64,000 nt of DNA from a bacterium (GCA_017559905.1 JAFYQF010000025.1:186001-250000), one strand, 5' to 3'. Positions 1-9,162 are shown, counted from the stretch's first letter. A program made the numbers and translations. Notes: generated by a model from the letters alone, not told the origin.

Positions 1-38
1 TAATAAACTGCCCTGCTTTTATTAAAGTACCTTTCCAT
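1..38 (-). CDS. possible 5' end of a gene running off the window
   Basis: An ATG at 38 on the minus strand follows a Shine-Dalgarno-like AAGGA with a 6-nt spacer. The 12 codons left in the window (MERYFNKSRAVY) have no stop. It lies 52 bp downstream of the 123-residue gene on the same strand and could be the next gene of an operon. Too little is visible to name a product, and the start itself is an inference. Confidence 0.22.
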   Translation of the reverse strand, partial: MERYFNKSRAVY

Positions 39-89
39 TTTTCATCCTTATATTTTGCCTTTAATAAGCAATGTAGGAATTTTCACAAA

Positions 90-461
90 CTAAACTTTTG
101 TATCTAATTTATTTTGTTTAGCTATTTGTTTTTTCATCCGATTTGTTTTTATTGTTTTTATCATTTCATCAACAATTTCAATAGCCTTTTCAACATCATA
201 CCAAGCTCTATCTTGATAATGAGCCATAGCCTCTGTCTGTGCTGGCGTACGAGCGACATAATCTTTCAACTTTGACAACTCTAAATCCAACATTGCACGT
301 TTTTTCAACAACTCATCTATTTCAGCTTTATCTTTTTTAGTTAATTTCAGGATTGGTCCCTTGTATTCTTTTAGAGGAACCAACTTTGCAGTAAATGTTT
401 GTCTATCAAAGGAATTTACGTTCATACTAATTAATATGCAAAACAAAATAAAAATTGCCAT
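90..461 (-). CDS. small secreted protein of unknown function
   Basis: I do not recognise this 123-residue protein. The first ~18 residues (MAIFILFCILISMNVNSF) form a short hydrophobic stretch like a signal peptide or membrane anchor. The rest is highly charged, Lys/Glu-rich and predicted helical, with heptad-like spacing around residues 40-60 (KKDKAEIDELLKKRAMLDL). An in-frame TTG precedes the ATG directly, so the start could be one codon earlier. No strong ribosome-binding site is visible. It is probably exported or inner-membrane anchored with a helical periplasmic part. No catalytic motif is seen. Confidence 0.55.
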   Translation of the reverse strand: MAIFILFCILISMNVNSFDRQTFTAKLVPLKEYKGPILKLTKKDKAEIDELLKKRAMLDLELSKLKDYVARTPAQTEAMAHYQDRAWYDVEKAIEIVDEMIKTIKTNRMKKQIAKQNKLDTKV

Positions 462-539
462 CAATCCGAAATAATTTAATATTTATTTACGTTTATGAAA
501 ACTCGAAAAATATTGCAAATTGTAACAGATTTAAAACTT

Positions 540-662
540 AACTAGCAAAAAGAAAATTTGAGAGCCATTAAGACAATCATATATTCCATCCCCCTCATCA
601 ACAGAGCAGGAAGCTCGATTTCATAAATAGCAAACGGCAGGATGCTTCCTACCGTTTTTGTT
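540..662 (+). other. structured leader or small RNA ending in a terminator-like hairpin
   Basis: The 217 bp between the flanking genes contain two hairpins: a short GAGC/GCTC stem near 605-617, then a strong stem (AAACGG with CCGTTT, and AGGA with TCCT inside) at 632-656, followed by TTTTTG and more T. The last hairpin looks like a rho-independent terminator on the + strand, but it lies only about 20 bp before the ATG at 682. It could end a short upstream RNA or attenuate the 682 gene. I cannot match it to a known riboswitch. Confidence 0.35.
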
Positions 663-681
663 TTAAAAAAGGATTATTTTA

Positions 682-1932
682 ATGAATATCACACACCACA
701 CAGTCACTCATAACCAAAATTTTACTGGGTATGATGCTCGAAGACTTAAAGGCTTATTAGTAACAGACAAGGCTTGCGCAGAAGCACTAAAAACACTCAC
801 GCCAACAACAGAGCTTGATATTTTTACACCTCAAATAGCCTCTAAATCAATAAGGAAAGAAGCATTTGAATTAGAAAAAAACAACAAACTTATCTGGACT
901 CAAGATTATTTTACAATATTACAAAACCATATCCTGTTTGATAACACTAGAGATTTTCTAAAACGTGCTTTGAGAGCAACTTCTGATGGAATTGCAAAAC
1001 AAATAAACAAAATCCCTTTTAAATCAGAACCGCACTTGAGAGGTGGGAATTTCTTCATCTGCCAAGTTGGAGACAAAAAGAAACTTATTGTAGACGAAAC
1101 TCGATTAATTTATCCTAAAGAATTGTTTAAACAAATATATAACGTCGATGAGGTATGCCCTATTTCTAAAACAGATTACCACATTGACCTTTCAATTCGC
1201 CCACTAGAAAATGGGAATGTACTGGTAGCAGACAATAGATTAACTAAAAAAATGCTACAAACAGGGCAAGAAAAATTAAACAAATATATTACAGAACATA
1301 ACTTGAACGAATCCAATAAAAAAGAAATAGAAAATATAATTGAACAACTTTCAAACCACGAAAAAAAATTAGATATAACACTAGAATTTGACCCACAGAA
1401 ATCTATAAAAAACACCCAGAAAATCATACAACAACTGAGCGATTATGGATTTAATCCAATTCCAGTACCTGCAACTTATCATTACCTAGAAGAATCTGCA
1501 ATTAACAAAAAAGCAAACATTGAAAAGTTTAACAATAGTTTGACTGAATTAAAAGAATACAGTAAAGGACAATCTAAAACATTCCAAGTATATGCCCAAA
1601 ACTATATCAACTTAATGTCACTAAAACCCAAAGTTGATTTCCATTGCGGAACAGAGCTTGTAAATATATACCAAAACAATTTTATAAACGCAATTGTAAA
1701 CAAAACCAATAATGGGAAAATCAATTACATTACAAACGCCTCTTTACTTGATAAAGAGCTAGGTATTACCCCAGAAATAGAAGCAAAAACGGGATTTAGC
1801 ACTCGAAAAGCTTTTGAAGAAAGTATTGCTCCTTACGTGGACAAATTCATTACTATTGATGAAAAATTAACAGAAAGGCTTTTCAAATATATGGGCGGAA
1901 TTCATTGCACAGCATCAGAAATCCCAATGTAA
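682..1932 (+). CDS. unknown protein with N-terminal NFTG motif
   Basis: A 416-residue protein I do not recognise. There is no signal peptide and no membrane segment. The N-terminus carries N13-F14-T15-G16 followed by Y-D-A-R, a short motif also seen near the start of two other proteins in this window (at 5699 and 26665). The middle (about 190-280) is Lys/Glu/Asn-rich and helical. The start has an AAAGGA ribosome-binding site and follows a terminator-like hairpin. Its stop codon abuts the stop of the convergent 1933-2502 gene. Given the motif and its position in an accessory region, a secreted or targeted protein is possible, but that is inference. Confidence 0.6.
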   Translation: MNITHHTVTHNQNFTGYDARRLKGLLVTDKACAEALKTLTPTTELDIFTPQIASKSIRKEAFELEKNNKLIWTQDYFTILQNHILFDNTRDFLKRALRATSDGIAKQINKIPFKSEPHLRGGNFFICQVGDKKKLIVDETRLIYPKELFKQIYNVDEVCPISKTDYHIDLSIRPLENGNVLVADNRLTKKMLQTGQEKLNKYITEHNLNESNKKEIENIIEQLSNHEKKLDITLEFDPQKSIKNTQKIIQQLSDYGFNPIPVPATYHYLEESAINKKANIEKFNNSLTELKEYSKGQSKTFQVYAQNYINLMSLKPKVDFHCGTELVNIYQNNFINAIVNKTNNGKINYITNASLLDKELGITPEIEAKTGFSTRKAFEESIAPYVDKFITIDEKLTERLFKYMGGIHCTASEIPM

Positions 1933-2502
1933 TTATTTTTGGGTTAAGTTATAAAACAAAGTTTGCCAAAAATTCGGTCTATTTTTAGCTATCCTTTCTT
2001 CATTGCTTGCTTTCATACTGTTGTATGCCTTAAGAACAACATCTGCTCGTGTAGTTTCTCTAACAGTATAATTACCGTTTCTATCTCTATACCCACTACA
2101 TACAACAACTTTTTGCAAATCTTCCAAATTTCTTGTTACTAATTTTTGCCTTGGAACAAGCCCCTTTGTAGACACCTCAGTAGGCGCAAAATGGTAATCA
2201 GACATATGTTTAATGTAATCAACTTGTTTTTTTATTTTAAATCTACCAGTTTTAGGATTAAAAAATGCGTATTGCTCAATATCTAAATTTTTTGTTGTTT
2301 CTGGCTCTTTATATTTAGTAAAATCTTTAGAAATAGTTTCATAAGACTTGCTTATATCCAAAGTTTCAGGATTTATATTATCAGAATATTTTATGACTTT
2401 CACGGTAGTAGCAGGAGCACCTTTTGGATTTCTCAAAAGTTGATATCCTTGCATTCTCTTCGCTATACAATATGTCGCTATCTTAAGTTTTTGAATACTC
2501 AT
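1933..2502 (-). CDS. unknown accessory protein
   Basis: A 189-residue basic protein with no recognisable domain. The N-terminus (MSIQKLKIATYCIAKRMQGY) is an amphipathic helix with spacing like the first residues of the three HExxH proteins of this window, but this protein has no HExxH itself. No signal peptide is seen. The stop codon is directly adjacent to that of the convergent 682 gene, with no room for a terminator between them. It starts about 146 bp from the divergent 2649 gene, so the two probably share a promoter region. Function unknown. Confidence 0.55.
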   Translation of the reverse strand: MSIQKLKIATYCIAKRMQGYQLLRNPKGAPATTVKVIKYSDNINPETLDISKSYETISKDFTKYKEPETTKNLDIEQYAFFNPKTGRFKIKKQVDYIKHMSDYHFAPTEVSTKGLVPRQKLVTRNLEDLQKVVVCSGYRDRNGNYTVRETTRADVVLKAYNSMKASNEERIAKNRPNFWQTLFYNLTQK

Positions 2503-2648
2503 AAAGTTCCTTATTTATTAAAATTTTAACAAAAAAACGCAATTTACTAATCTGTTAGCCGATTTTTTTTACTATACGTTACATTACTTCGCGCAACTAG
2601 CAATTTAAGATTTCAAAAAAACTTTATATTAATAAGGGAAATTTATTT

Positions 2649-3956
2649 ATGGTTTTACACGCAATCAAATTTGGCATACGTTATGCTGACGACTTTGCAA
2701 GACTAGTTTGCAAAAAAGAAAAAGTGGATATCTCAAGACTTTCACTACTAATGGATGGTAAAGGAATTAAACTGCCTAAAGAATTCCCACTAGACAAAAC
2801 AGCAACAACTTTTGATTGTGCAATACTAAAATCATCTTCAGGCAATAAATATATTATTTCACTCAAAAACGAAAACGGCAAACTACTCCAAAGATTTTCA
2901 ACAGACTTTGGAGATATAAAAATCTCTAAAGCTTCTAATTATTTGACACAAGTTGTTCACAAAGATGGAGAAGCAATTACCTTTGCAACAAAATCAAACA
3001 ACATCTCTAGCGTTCCAAAACACCATAGAGTACAAAGATTCAAATGGGATAAAAACGGGATACAAGAATCTTACAAAGAAACCGACGTAATTTTATATAA
3101 AGATGAACTGGGAACAAAGCAAGGTATCAAAACAACTTACAAAAAAGACATCCCTGACTCGTTCAGCTTCTCAACCCCCAAAGATATAAACGAAACAACT
3201 ACAATAGAGGGTTTACTAGATAAAAAAGGACTTTTATACAAACGTAGAAGCACATTCGACACGAAAAATGGTGAAGTTGTAAATTGGAATGGATATTCTC
3301 GTGGAATAAATCCATCTGATGCTAAGTGGCTTGATTTCGACAAATGGTTACACTGCAGGGTTCAAAGCAATCCTCAACAGATTTCTCAATCAGTACTATA
3401 TCAAAAGAAAATTTATAACTTTGAAATGAATTTTATTGACTCACCAAGCCACAAGCACGGGTGTTATTTTATGAAAAATGGTTCTCCTAATATTGAAATT
3501 AATCAGGGATTAAAACCTTTGCAAGTATTTAAAACAGCAGTTCATGAAGGGAATCATTTACTAGATGACAAAAAAATAATAGAATATTTAAGCGAAAAAT
3601 TAAAAGGGAAAACTGAAAAAGAAATTGTTGAATATGTAAACTCTCATGATGATGAACTAGCATATATTTACAAAAAATATCTTAACGGTTTTTATGGCGA
3701 CAAAAATAAAATCCGCAAAATTGCGTACGAGCAAAAATTAAACCTTGATAAAAATGAAGTGATGAAATTAATTAGAGCAGATAAAAATTACGTATCAGCC
3801 TCCGAAGATTATAACAAATACAAAAGGAATTTTTTAGAAAAAAGAAGCCTCGCTGAAGAAACGAAAGCCGTTACCCAAAAAGATTTCTATACTGACGACT
3901 ACAGGAGAGTTTTCACTCCTGATTTAATCGATTCTGATTACACAACATTTTTATAA
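2649..3956 (+). CDS. HExxH putative metallopeptidase, cytoplasmic-type N-terminus
   Basis: A 435-residue protein whose only recognisable feature is a zinc-binding HExxH helix, H299-E300-G301-N302-H303 (A-V-H-E-G-N-H-L-L-D-D), preceded by a hydrophobic turn as in zincins. No signal peptide. The N-terminus (MVLHAIKFGIRYADDFARL) resembles that of the 6263 protein (MVVKPIINLATKYTDDVIG) in sequence and spacing, and both place HExxH about 290-300 residues in. The long N-terminal part is Lys-rich and unrecognised. Candidates are an effector protease or a stress peptidase. A downstream third zinc ligand cannot be assigned by eye. Confidence 0.65.
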   Translation: MVLHAIKFGIRYADDFARLVCKKEKVDISRLSLLMDGKGIKLPKEFPLDKTATTFDCAILKSSSGNKYIISLKNENGKLLQRFSTDFGDIKISKASNYLTQVVHKDGEAITFATKSNNISSVPKHHRVQRFKWDKNGIQESYKETDVILYKDELGTKQGIKTTYKKDIPDSFSFSTPKDINETTTIEGLLDKKGLLYKRRSTFDTKNGEVVNWNGYSRGINPSDAKWLDFDKWLHCRVQSNPQQISQSVLYQKKIYNFEMNFIDSPSHKHGCYFMKNGSPNIEINQGLKPLQVFKTAVHEGNHLLDDKKIIEYLSEKLKGKTEKEIVEYVNSHDDELAYIYKKYLNGFYGDKNKIRKIAYEQKLNLDKNEVMKLIRADKNYVSASEDYNKYKRNFLEKRSLAEETKAVTQKDFYTDDYRRVFTPDLIDSDYTTFL

Positions 3957-4104
3957 AACACATTAACAAATAACAAAATCTCCACAAAAAAATTACTTAA
4001 GAGGGCTCAAGCAAAAAATTATTGGCTATTTTGATTTATAGCAATATAAAGCCTAATTATAGCGTATTTTATCAGTATAGAGCGTATCAACGCCATTACT
4101 AATT

Positions 4105-4137
4105 TTGACTAAAAAATATAATTTTTTATATTATAAT
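4105..4137 (+). promoter_or_regulatory. sigma-70-type promoter of the reductase/phosphoesterase pair
   Basis: TTGACT at 4105-4110 is followed after 18 nt by TATTAT (4129-4134), with an overlapping TATAAT at 4132-4137. It lies 24-30 bp ahead of the ATG at 4161, which has its own GAGGG ribosome-binding site. Likely drives the 4161 and 4741 genes. Confidence 0.5.
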
Positions 4138-4160
4138 CGTTATATAGAATGAGGGTAAAT

Positions 4161-4725
4161 ATGAATATTTTATATATAAATGCTTGCGTAAGAAAAGATT
4201 CTAGAACAAATGAACTTGCACAACATGTTTTGAATAAATTACAAGGTAATATCGAAGAAATCAATTTAGATTCCGAAAAAATAACTCCTTTATATAACAA
4301 TCAACTTGAATTGAGGGATAGTTTAATAAAAGATAAAGACTACAATCATCCTATGTTTAAATATGCAAAACAATTTGCGAATACTGATATTATCTTGATA
4401 TCAGCTCCATATTGGGATTTATCATTTCCTGCTATTTTAAAAAAACTATATTGAAAACATTAATGTTAATGGAATTACCTTTTCTTATTCAGAAAAAGGA
4501 TACCCAATTAGTTTATGCAAAGCTAAAAAGCTAATATATATAACGACTTCAGGAGGTCCAATTATCTCTGACGATTTCGGTTTTGGTTATATAAAATCGT
4601 TGGCAAAAAATTTCTATGGAATAGCTGATATTGATTACATAAAAGCCGAAGGTCTTGATATTTTTGGAGCAAATATTCAAGAAATTCTAGAAAAAGCTAA
4701 AAAAGATATTGATAAAAATTTTTAA
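4161..4725 (+). pseudogene. flavodoxin-fold NAD(P)H/quinone (azo)reductase, frameshifted
   Basis: The first part (MNILYINACVRKDSRT) and the segment APYWDLSFPAILKK match the flavodoxin_2/AzoR family of FMN-dependent NAD(P)H reductases. The frame then stops at 4452-4454. Omitting one A from the A7 run at 4439-4445 continues as NYIENINVNGITFSYSE and LIYITTSGGP to a TAA at 4723, giving a protein of normal length (about 187 residues). The A7 tract could be a decay mutation, a sequencing error, or a slippage site. The start at 4161 is chosen for its GAGGG site (4151-4155) over an ATG at 4149. The secreted phosphoesterase follows 15 bp later. Confidence 0.75.
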
Positions 4726-4740
4726 TATAGAGGGTTTTAT

Positions 4741-5574
4741 ATGAAAAAGATTATATTTACTTTGCTTGCTTTAATATTATTTAATTCTTATGCAAACGCT
4801 GAAACATTTAGATTTGCACAAGTAACAGATGTTCATTATCCTAAAACTGGAATTACAGGTTATGAGGGTCGAAACTTTGATTTTGCAATAAAAAATTACA
4901 ATAAAGCTATTGATATGATTAATAAATCAGATGTCGAGTACGTATTTTTTACTGGTGATATTGTTGATAAATCTTTTAAAGAAGTTTTTGATGATTTTTT
5001 CAATGCTACTAGTAAACTAAATAAAAAGTATTATATAAGCTTGGGAAATCACGACTCTAACAGCACAAATGGTTTTACTAAAGAGGATACTTTAGAATAT
5101 TTAAAAAACAATACACCATACCAACAAAAGAGTGCAAACTATTATGTTGTATTAAATGAGAATTTTATTGCAGTAATGTTAGATGGTTCAAAGGACTTTG
5201 AAATGGATGCTCAAGGTTTTTACTCAAAGCAAACAATCAAATGGTTAGAAAAGATATTGAAAGAAAATCCTAATAAACAATTTTTAATATTCCAACATTT
5301 TCCATTATTAGAACCTGTAAAAGATTCTGCATATGTTAATAAACATAGTACTCGCAAAAAGGGGAATTATATAAAACTTTTAAAGAAATATAAAAATATT
5401 GTTTTAATTGCATCGGGTCATTATCACGTATCTTGTGAAAAAGAAAAATACGGAGTAAAACACTATTCAACATCTGCTTTATTTTTAGAAGATTCTTATT
5501 ATAGAGTCTTTGAAATAGATTTCGATAATGGAAAAATTAATTATATAAAAACCAATCTCATACAAGTAAAATAA
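4741..5574 (+). CDS. secreted calcineurin-like metallophosphoesterase
   Basis: A 277-residue enzyme of the PF00149 metallophosphoesterase family. A signal peptide (residues 1-20, probably cut after A-N-A) is followed by the metal-binding series D30-V-H32, G-D-I-V-D, G-N-H-D, an isolated H in Q-H-F-P, and G-H-Y-H near residue 226. These are the standard ligands for two metal ions, so the protein should be an active periplasmic or secreted phosphoesterase. The substrate (nucleotide, phospholipid or phosphoprotein) cannot be told. It lies 15 bp after the frameshifted reductase and is probably co-transcribed with it. Confidence 0.88.
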   Translation: MKKIIFTLLALILFNSYANAETFRFAQVTDVHYPKTGITGYEGRNFDFAIKNYNKAIDMINKSDVEYVFFTGDIVDKSFKEVFDDFFNATSKLNKKYYISLGNHDSNSTNGFTKEDTLEYLKNNTPYQQKSANYYVVLNENFIAVMLDGSKDFEMDAQGFYSKQTIKWLEKILKENPNKQFLIFQHFPLLEPVKDSAYVNKHSTRKKGNYIKLLKKYKNIVLIASGHYHVSCEKEKYGVKHYSTSALFLEDSYYRVFEIDFDNGKINYIKTNLIQVK

Positions 5575-5698
5575 CAATCACTCTGCAAATTTTCAAGTTT
5601 CAGTTTTTTTAAAAGGATGCTTGGAATAAGAAAACAAACATTGTATTTTAACGTTATTGGTAGACGGTTTTAATTATTAGTTACAAAAAGGAGATATT

Positions 5699-6031
5699 AT
5701 GAGAGCATATTTAAGGACAAACCAAACACAGAATTTTCAAGGCGTATTTAGAAAAACCCCAAAATTAATTAATGAAATTTCTCGTTATAACAATGTTGAA
5801 AAATTTGAAACTATTAACCTTCTAAACAAGATTGCAGAAGTAAAAGATAATAAAGTTTATGAGTATACCGGTAAAACAATAATTGATGTTGAAGAACCTC
5901 ATACTTTTGTTACAGCGTATGCTATGGAAACTAAATTTTTACACAGATTGAAACGATTTATTTCAGCAAAGTACCAAGAAGCCTTCAATAAAAAAGAATT
6001 AGACGAGTCAATTAATAATATTTTAAAATAG
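5699..6031 (+). CDS. small unknown protein with N-terminal NFQG motif
   Basis: A 110-residue basic protein of unknown function with a good AAAGGAG ribosome-binding site. Residues N12-F13-Q14-G15-V16 repeat the short motif of the 26665 protein (N12-F13-S14-G15-V16) at the same distance from the start, and of the 682 protein. The rest is helical and Lys-rich without recognisable domains. A terminator at 6040 ends its transcript, so it is probably monocistronic. The unstructured Asn/Gln-rich N-terminus would suit a secretion or targeting tag, but that is inference. Confidence 0.6.
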   Translation: MRAYLRTNQTQNFQGVFRKTPKLINEISRYNNVEKFETINLLNKIAEVKDNKVYEYTGKTIIDVEEPHTFVTAYAMETKFLHRLKRFISAKYQEAFNKKELDESINNILK

Positions 6032-6039
6032 TAGATACT

Positions 6040-6064
6040 GGGTGCAATTTATTGCACCTTTTTT
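6040..6064 (+). terminator. rho-independent terminator
   Basis: An 8-bp stem GGTGCAAT/ATTGCACC (6041-6058) followed by six T, 9 bp after the stop codon of the 5699 gene. Confidence 0.8.
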
Positions 6065-6262
6065 AAATTTCCCAATTTCCCTTAAAGTACAACTATGAAA
6101 CTTTTTGCCAGACATTATGAAACTACCTGTCAAATTATATTAAGAGCAGCATCCCAACCCTTGTTATCTCTTTGCTGAGGGTTAAATTTTGTAACAAAAA
6201 GCAATTTTTGAAATAAAAATTACTTTATATAAATATAAGGGAAATAATTTTGAGGATTTTTA

Positions 6263-7348
6263 ATGGTAGTTAAACCAATAATAAATTTAGCAACTAAATA
6301 TACTGATGATGTTATTGGGATTGGTGTGCGTAAATGGACTAAACCTACAAACCTTGAAGGATTGAGGTTGGCGCCTAAAATTACAAAAGATACTGTTTGT
6401 ATATCCCAAAATTGTCCTCAAAAAATCATGAAATTAGTAGATACCTTGCCTGTTAAGGTGATTCCAAAAGAAGGATTACAGATGATTGATGAAGTTTCTT
6501 TAGGAACTTCTTATATTATGGATTTGGCAATACCCTCATTTAATGCTCGTTTAGCCAATGGAATGGGAACTATTAAATCTAAATTAATGTCTTTGCCTTT
6601 AGATAATAAGACATTACAAGCTATTAAAAATGCTAATTCTTCAGATGAATTATCATTTTTACTGAAAGATATTTTTGCAAAACAGTTTAAAGATACTTTA
6701 ATCAAAACAAACAAAGTTTTTTATAACAATACATTACCAGCAGTTGAAAAACAAAGGCTTATATCAGCAATCAAAAAAGAAGATTTTTCTTGGACATTTA
6801 ATATGTATAAAGCTCTTTCTTTAAAATCAACAAATCCACGTGTATTGGAAATAGAAAAAATTTTAAAACAAAAATATGGAATGGATTTTGTAGCATTAAA
6901 TGATGATGTTATTCATGCAGAAAAATTACTAAGAGCTTGTGAATTGATGCATAAAAATGGAGATAAGCTAGTTAAGAATTACATTGTAACAGATATGATG
7001 CCTGCAACTGGAAAATGTTTAGGTACAGAATCCGCAGTTTTACATTCTTCTACTAATCTTGATAAAATACTAAATCCTTGTGGTACAGAAGGTTTGGTAG
7101 CAAAAACAAATGAGTTACATACAATACTTCATGAATTTGGGCACTTCTTACAGCCAAGTAATATTGATACAATAACAATTCCAAAACATTTGGAACATGT
7201 TAGAGCAACTGTATCCGATTATGCAAAAATTTCGGGCAATGCAGAGCTATTTGCAGAATTATTTGCAAAAATTAGATTAACTCCTGAAAAAGTAACTAAA
7301 GAAGAATTAGAGTTGTTTGAATTTCTGAAAAGTGCGATATCTATATAA
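6263..7348 (+). CDS. HExxH putative metallopeptidase, paralogue-like to 2649
   Basis: A 361-residue protein with a clear zincin helix H290-E291-F292-G293-H294 (T-I-L-H-E-F-G-H-F-L). The Leu before H and Gly before the second H are typical of active zinc peptidases. A downstream helix with N-A-E-L-F-A-E-L-F-A (about 328-337) could supply a glutamate third ligand, as in gluzincins. No signal peptide. The N-terminal 20 residues resemble those of the 2649 protein. The ribosome-binding site GAGG lies 8 nt before the ATG. Likely the same family as 2649 and 22033; substrate unknown. Confidence 0.65.
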   Translation: MVVKPIINLATKYTDDVIGIGVRKWTKPTNLEGLRLAPKITKDTVCISQNCPQKIMKLVDTLPVKVIPKEGLQMIDEVSLGTSYIMDLAIPSFNARLANGMGTIKSKLMSLPLDNKTLQAIKNANSSDELSFLLKDIFAKQFKDTLIKTNKVFYNNTLPAVEKQRLISAIKKEDFSWTFNMYKALSLKSTNPRVLEIEKILKQKYGMDFVALNDDVIHAEKLLRACELMHKNGDKLVKNYIVTDMMPATGKCLGTESAVLHSSTNLDKILNPCGTEGLVAKTNELHTILHEFGHFLQPSNIDTITIPKHLEHVRATVSDYAKISGNAELFAELFAKIRLTPEKVTKEELELFEFLKSAISI

Positions 7349-7770
7349 ATTAAAAATATAAATCTATTTTAAATTTTTTGTTTTTAAGAATTCTTTTCAG
7401 CTTGTTTATTATTTAACCAATCTGTACCAATTAATGGCAACATTGGTAATACAACAGTTGGTAGGGTGCATTGTTTAATGCGCCGAAAACAGACGTGCCA
7501 CTTGTAGAGAATCTTGCAATTCCATAGCAAATGTAATTGAAAGTTAATCGCTAGAGTATTTGATTTATTTGAATTTGAGGCTGACTTCCGTCAGTACCAT
7601 AACAAATTTTTATTTTTGCCACTTTTGCCGAATTCTTGCCGAAGTTTTTGCCGTTTTTTCACTTGTCCTTGTTGGGTTTTAGCTATTTTGGGCTTGGGTT
7701 TTGAATTGTGGCGATTGCAAAAATATGCAAAAAAATGTAATTGAAATGTAATTGAAAGTTTAATGATTAA
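7349..7770. other. 422-bp region without a supported gene
   Basis: It holds a hairpin GGTGCATT/AATGCGCC near 7474-7495, a cluster of TTTTGCC repeats (about 7614-7660), and repeats of TGTAATTGAAA near 7530 and 7735-7760. On the minus strand a short stop-terminated stretch reads LPLIGTDWLNNKQAEKNS and looks like the tail of a decayed gene, but no start or domain is visible. It is best read as degraded accessory DNA. Confidence 0.4.
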
Positions 7771-9033
7771 TTACAACCATTTAATACTTTTTTCTTTTGA
7801 TTTAATTTCTTCAATTGCATTACAAAAACGTTTATACATATTTTCTTCGTGACTACTATCCACTGGCTTAATATGTTTTTTTAACGCAAAAAGAAATTCT
7901 GAAAAATATGGAACATTTTTATATAGTTTTTTATTTTGTTCAAAGAAATCATATATTTTCTTAAAGACAATTAATTTGTAATTTTTGCCACATTCATAAT
8001 TATCAAGATTAATATGATTATAATTCGGTGCAAAAATAAAATAATATTTATTATTACTACTATAATGTGTTTCAACGTATTTTTGGTATTTTTTTAATTG
8101 AGATTGAATAAGTTCACTTCCAATATTATGTCTATCACAAACACCATTAATACTTGATTTAATTTTGTTTTCAATAACAATGACGTTCTTGTTATCGGTT
8201 AACAATAAATCAATATTTGCTTTTTCACGTTCTATAAGTAAATCACCATCAAAGTTTTCTATCCCTAAAACTTCTTGAGCAAATTTATAGAAAACAGGAA
8301 TGTTTGAACTAAAAATGTAAGCAAACAAATTTGAATAAGTTAATTCATCGTATTCCTGTTTTATTATTTCGATAAAATTATTTTTATCTTCCTCATAAAT
8401 TTCTTTGTTTTTTAAAATATCTTTTACTTTTGGAGTGTTATTTTTATCTTCCCAATTTGATTCATCGTTTATTATATCTTCTAGAATTTTATAACTTTTA
8501 GTGTCATCAGTAATATACATTTTCGGACTTTGAGAAGGGAAATGTTCAATATCTTCCATAAAATAACAATCTTTATTTGTTGAATCTGTTGTAATATAGA
8601 TTGGTTTTGCAACTTTTTTAACTATATCAGCTTTAAAAGTTGTATAAATACAAACATCGTTCCCATCATTATTTTCAAAGATTTTATAAGGCTTTAAACC
8701 GCCATAAGTAACATTATTTTTATCAACATATTCAACTTGTAATTGATGTTGTCTTTTTCTTTCTTCGCCAACATAAGGTTTATCAAAATATGGAATTTGT
8801 TTTAACCCAGTTGCTTTCGCCAATATTTCAATTATTTTTGAATTACATCTTCTGACTAAAAGAATTGATTCTACAGTATTATTATGAATTTTACTCATTG
8901 AACCATAAGGTAAAACATAGATATAATTGTTACCGTTATCATCTCTGAATAAATTGATAATTTCGTGTCCAATATTAGTACCTTCTAGATAAGTTCCTGT
9001 GTACATAATGTTTAATAAAATTTCTTTAGTCAT
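7771..9033 (-). CDS. PD-(D/E)XK nuclease superfamily protein
   Basis: A 420-residue protein with the restriction-endonuclease-fold active site in its C-terminal half: D275 in N-I-D-L-L-L, then E288-x-K290 in V-I-V-I-E-N-K-I. This arrangement fits the PD-(D/E)XK (PDDEXK_4-like) families. The N-terminal half (I-M-Y-T-G-T-Y-L-E-G-T-N-I-G-H-E) is characteristic of some of these proteins but has no known role. The start at 9033 is preferred (AGGTGG just upstream) to a TTG at 9063. It is divergent from the small 9163 gene in an accessory region, so a defence or DNA-processing role is possible. No methyltransferase or helicase partner is adjacent. Confidence 0.7.
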   Translation of the reverse strand: MTKEILLNIMYTGTYLEGTNIGHEIINLFRDDNGNNYIYVLPYGSMSKIHNNTVESILLVRRCNSKIIEILAKATGLKQIPYFDKPYVGEERKRQHQLQVEYVDKNNVTYGGLKPYKIFENNDGNDVCIYTTFKADIVKKVAKPIYITTDSTNKDCYFMEDIEHFPSQSPKMYITDDTKSYKILEDIINDESNWEDKNNTPKVKDILKNKEIYEEDKNNFIEIIKQEYDELTYSNLFAYIFSSNIPVFYKFAQEVLGIENFDGDLLIEREKANIDLLLTDNKNVIVIENKIKSSINGVCDRHNIGSELIQSQLKKYQKYVETHYSSNNKYYFIFAPNYNHINLDNYECGKNYKLIVFKKIYDFFEQNKKLYKNVPYFSEFLFALKKHIKPVDSSHEENMYKRFCNAIEEIKSKEKSIKWL

Positions 9034-9162
9034 ACGCCACCTGAGTTTTTGTTCCAACATCAATAATGTTTATTATATTTTAGCACAACGACAAAAACGG
9101 ACATAAACTAATATAACTTTATTAAGATTTTTATGTTAATCTTAATTTGTCAGGAGGTGCTG

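Noticed and set aside
583..600. Similarity of TTCCATCCCCCTC to the tRNA-Ser 3' end
   Set aside because: It is in inverted orientation relative to the tRNA and short, so it is not a convincing attachment-site repeat.
4149..4454. Reading the first half of the reductase as a complete 101-residue protein
   Set aside because: The next frame continues the same fold, so this is a frameshift rather than a natural short gene.
7349..7770. Minus-strand reading with K-K-R-Q-K-L-R-Q-E-F-G-K and a tail LPLIGTDWLNNKQAEKNS
   Set aside because: No start codon with a ribosome-binding site, several frames needed, repeats of short words; treated as degraded DNA rather than a gene.
9133..9162. Upstream start for the 9163 gene
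   Set aside because: An ATG is present but only the one at 9163 has AGGAGG at proper spacing.
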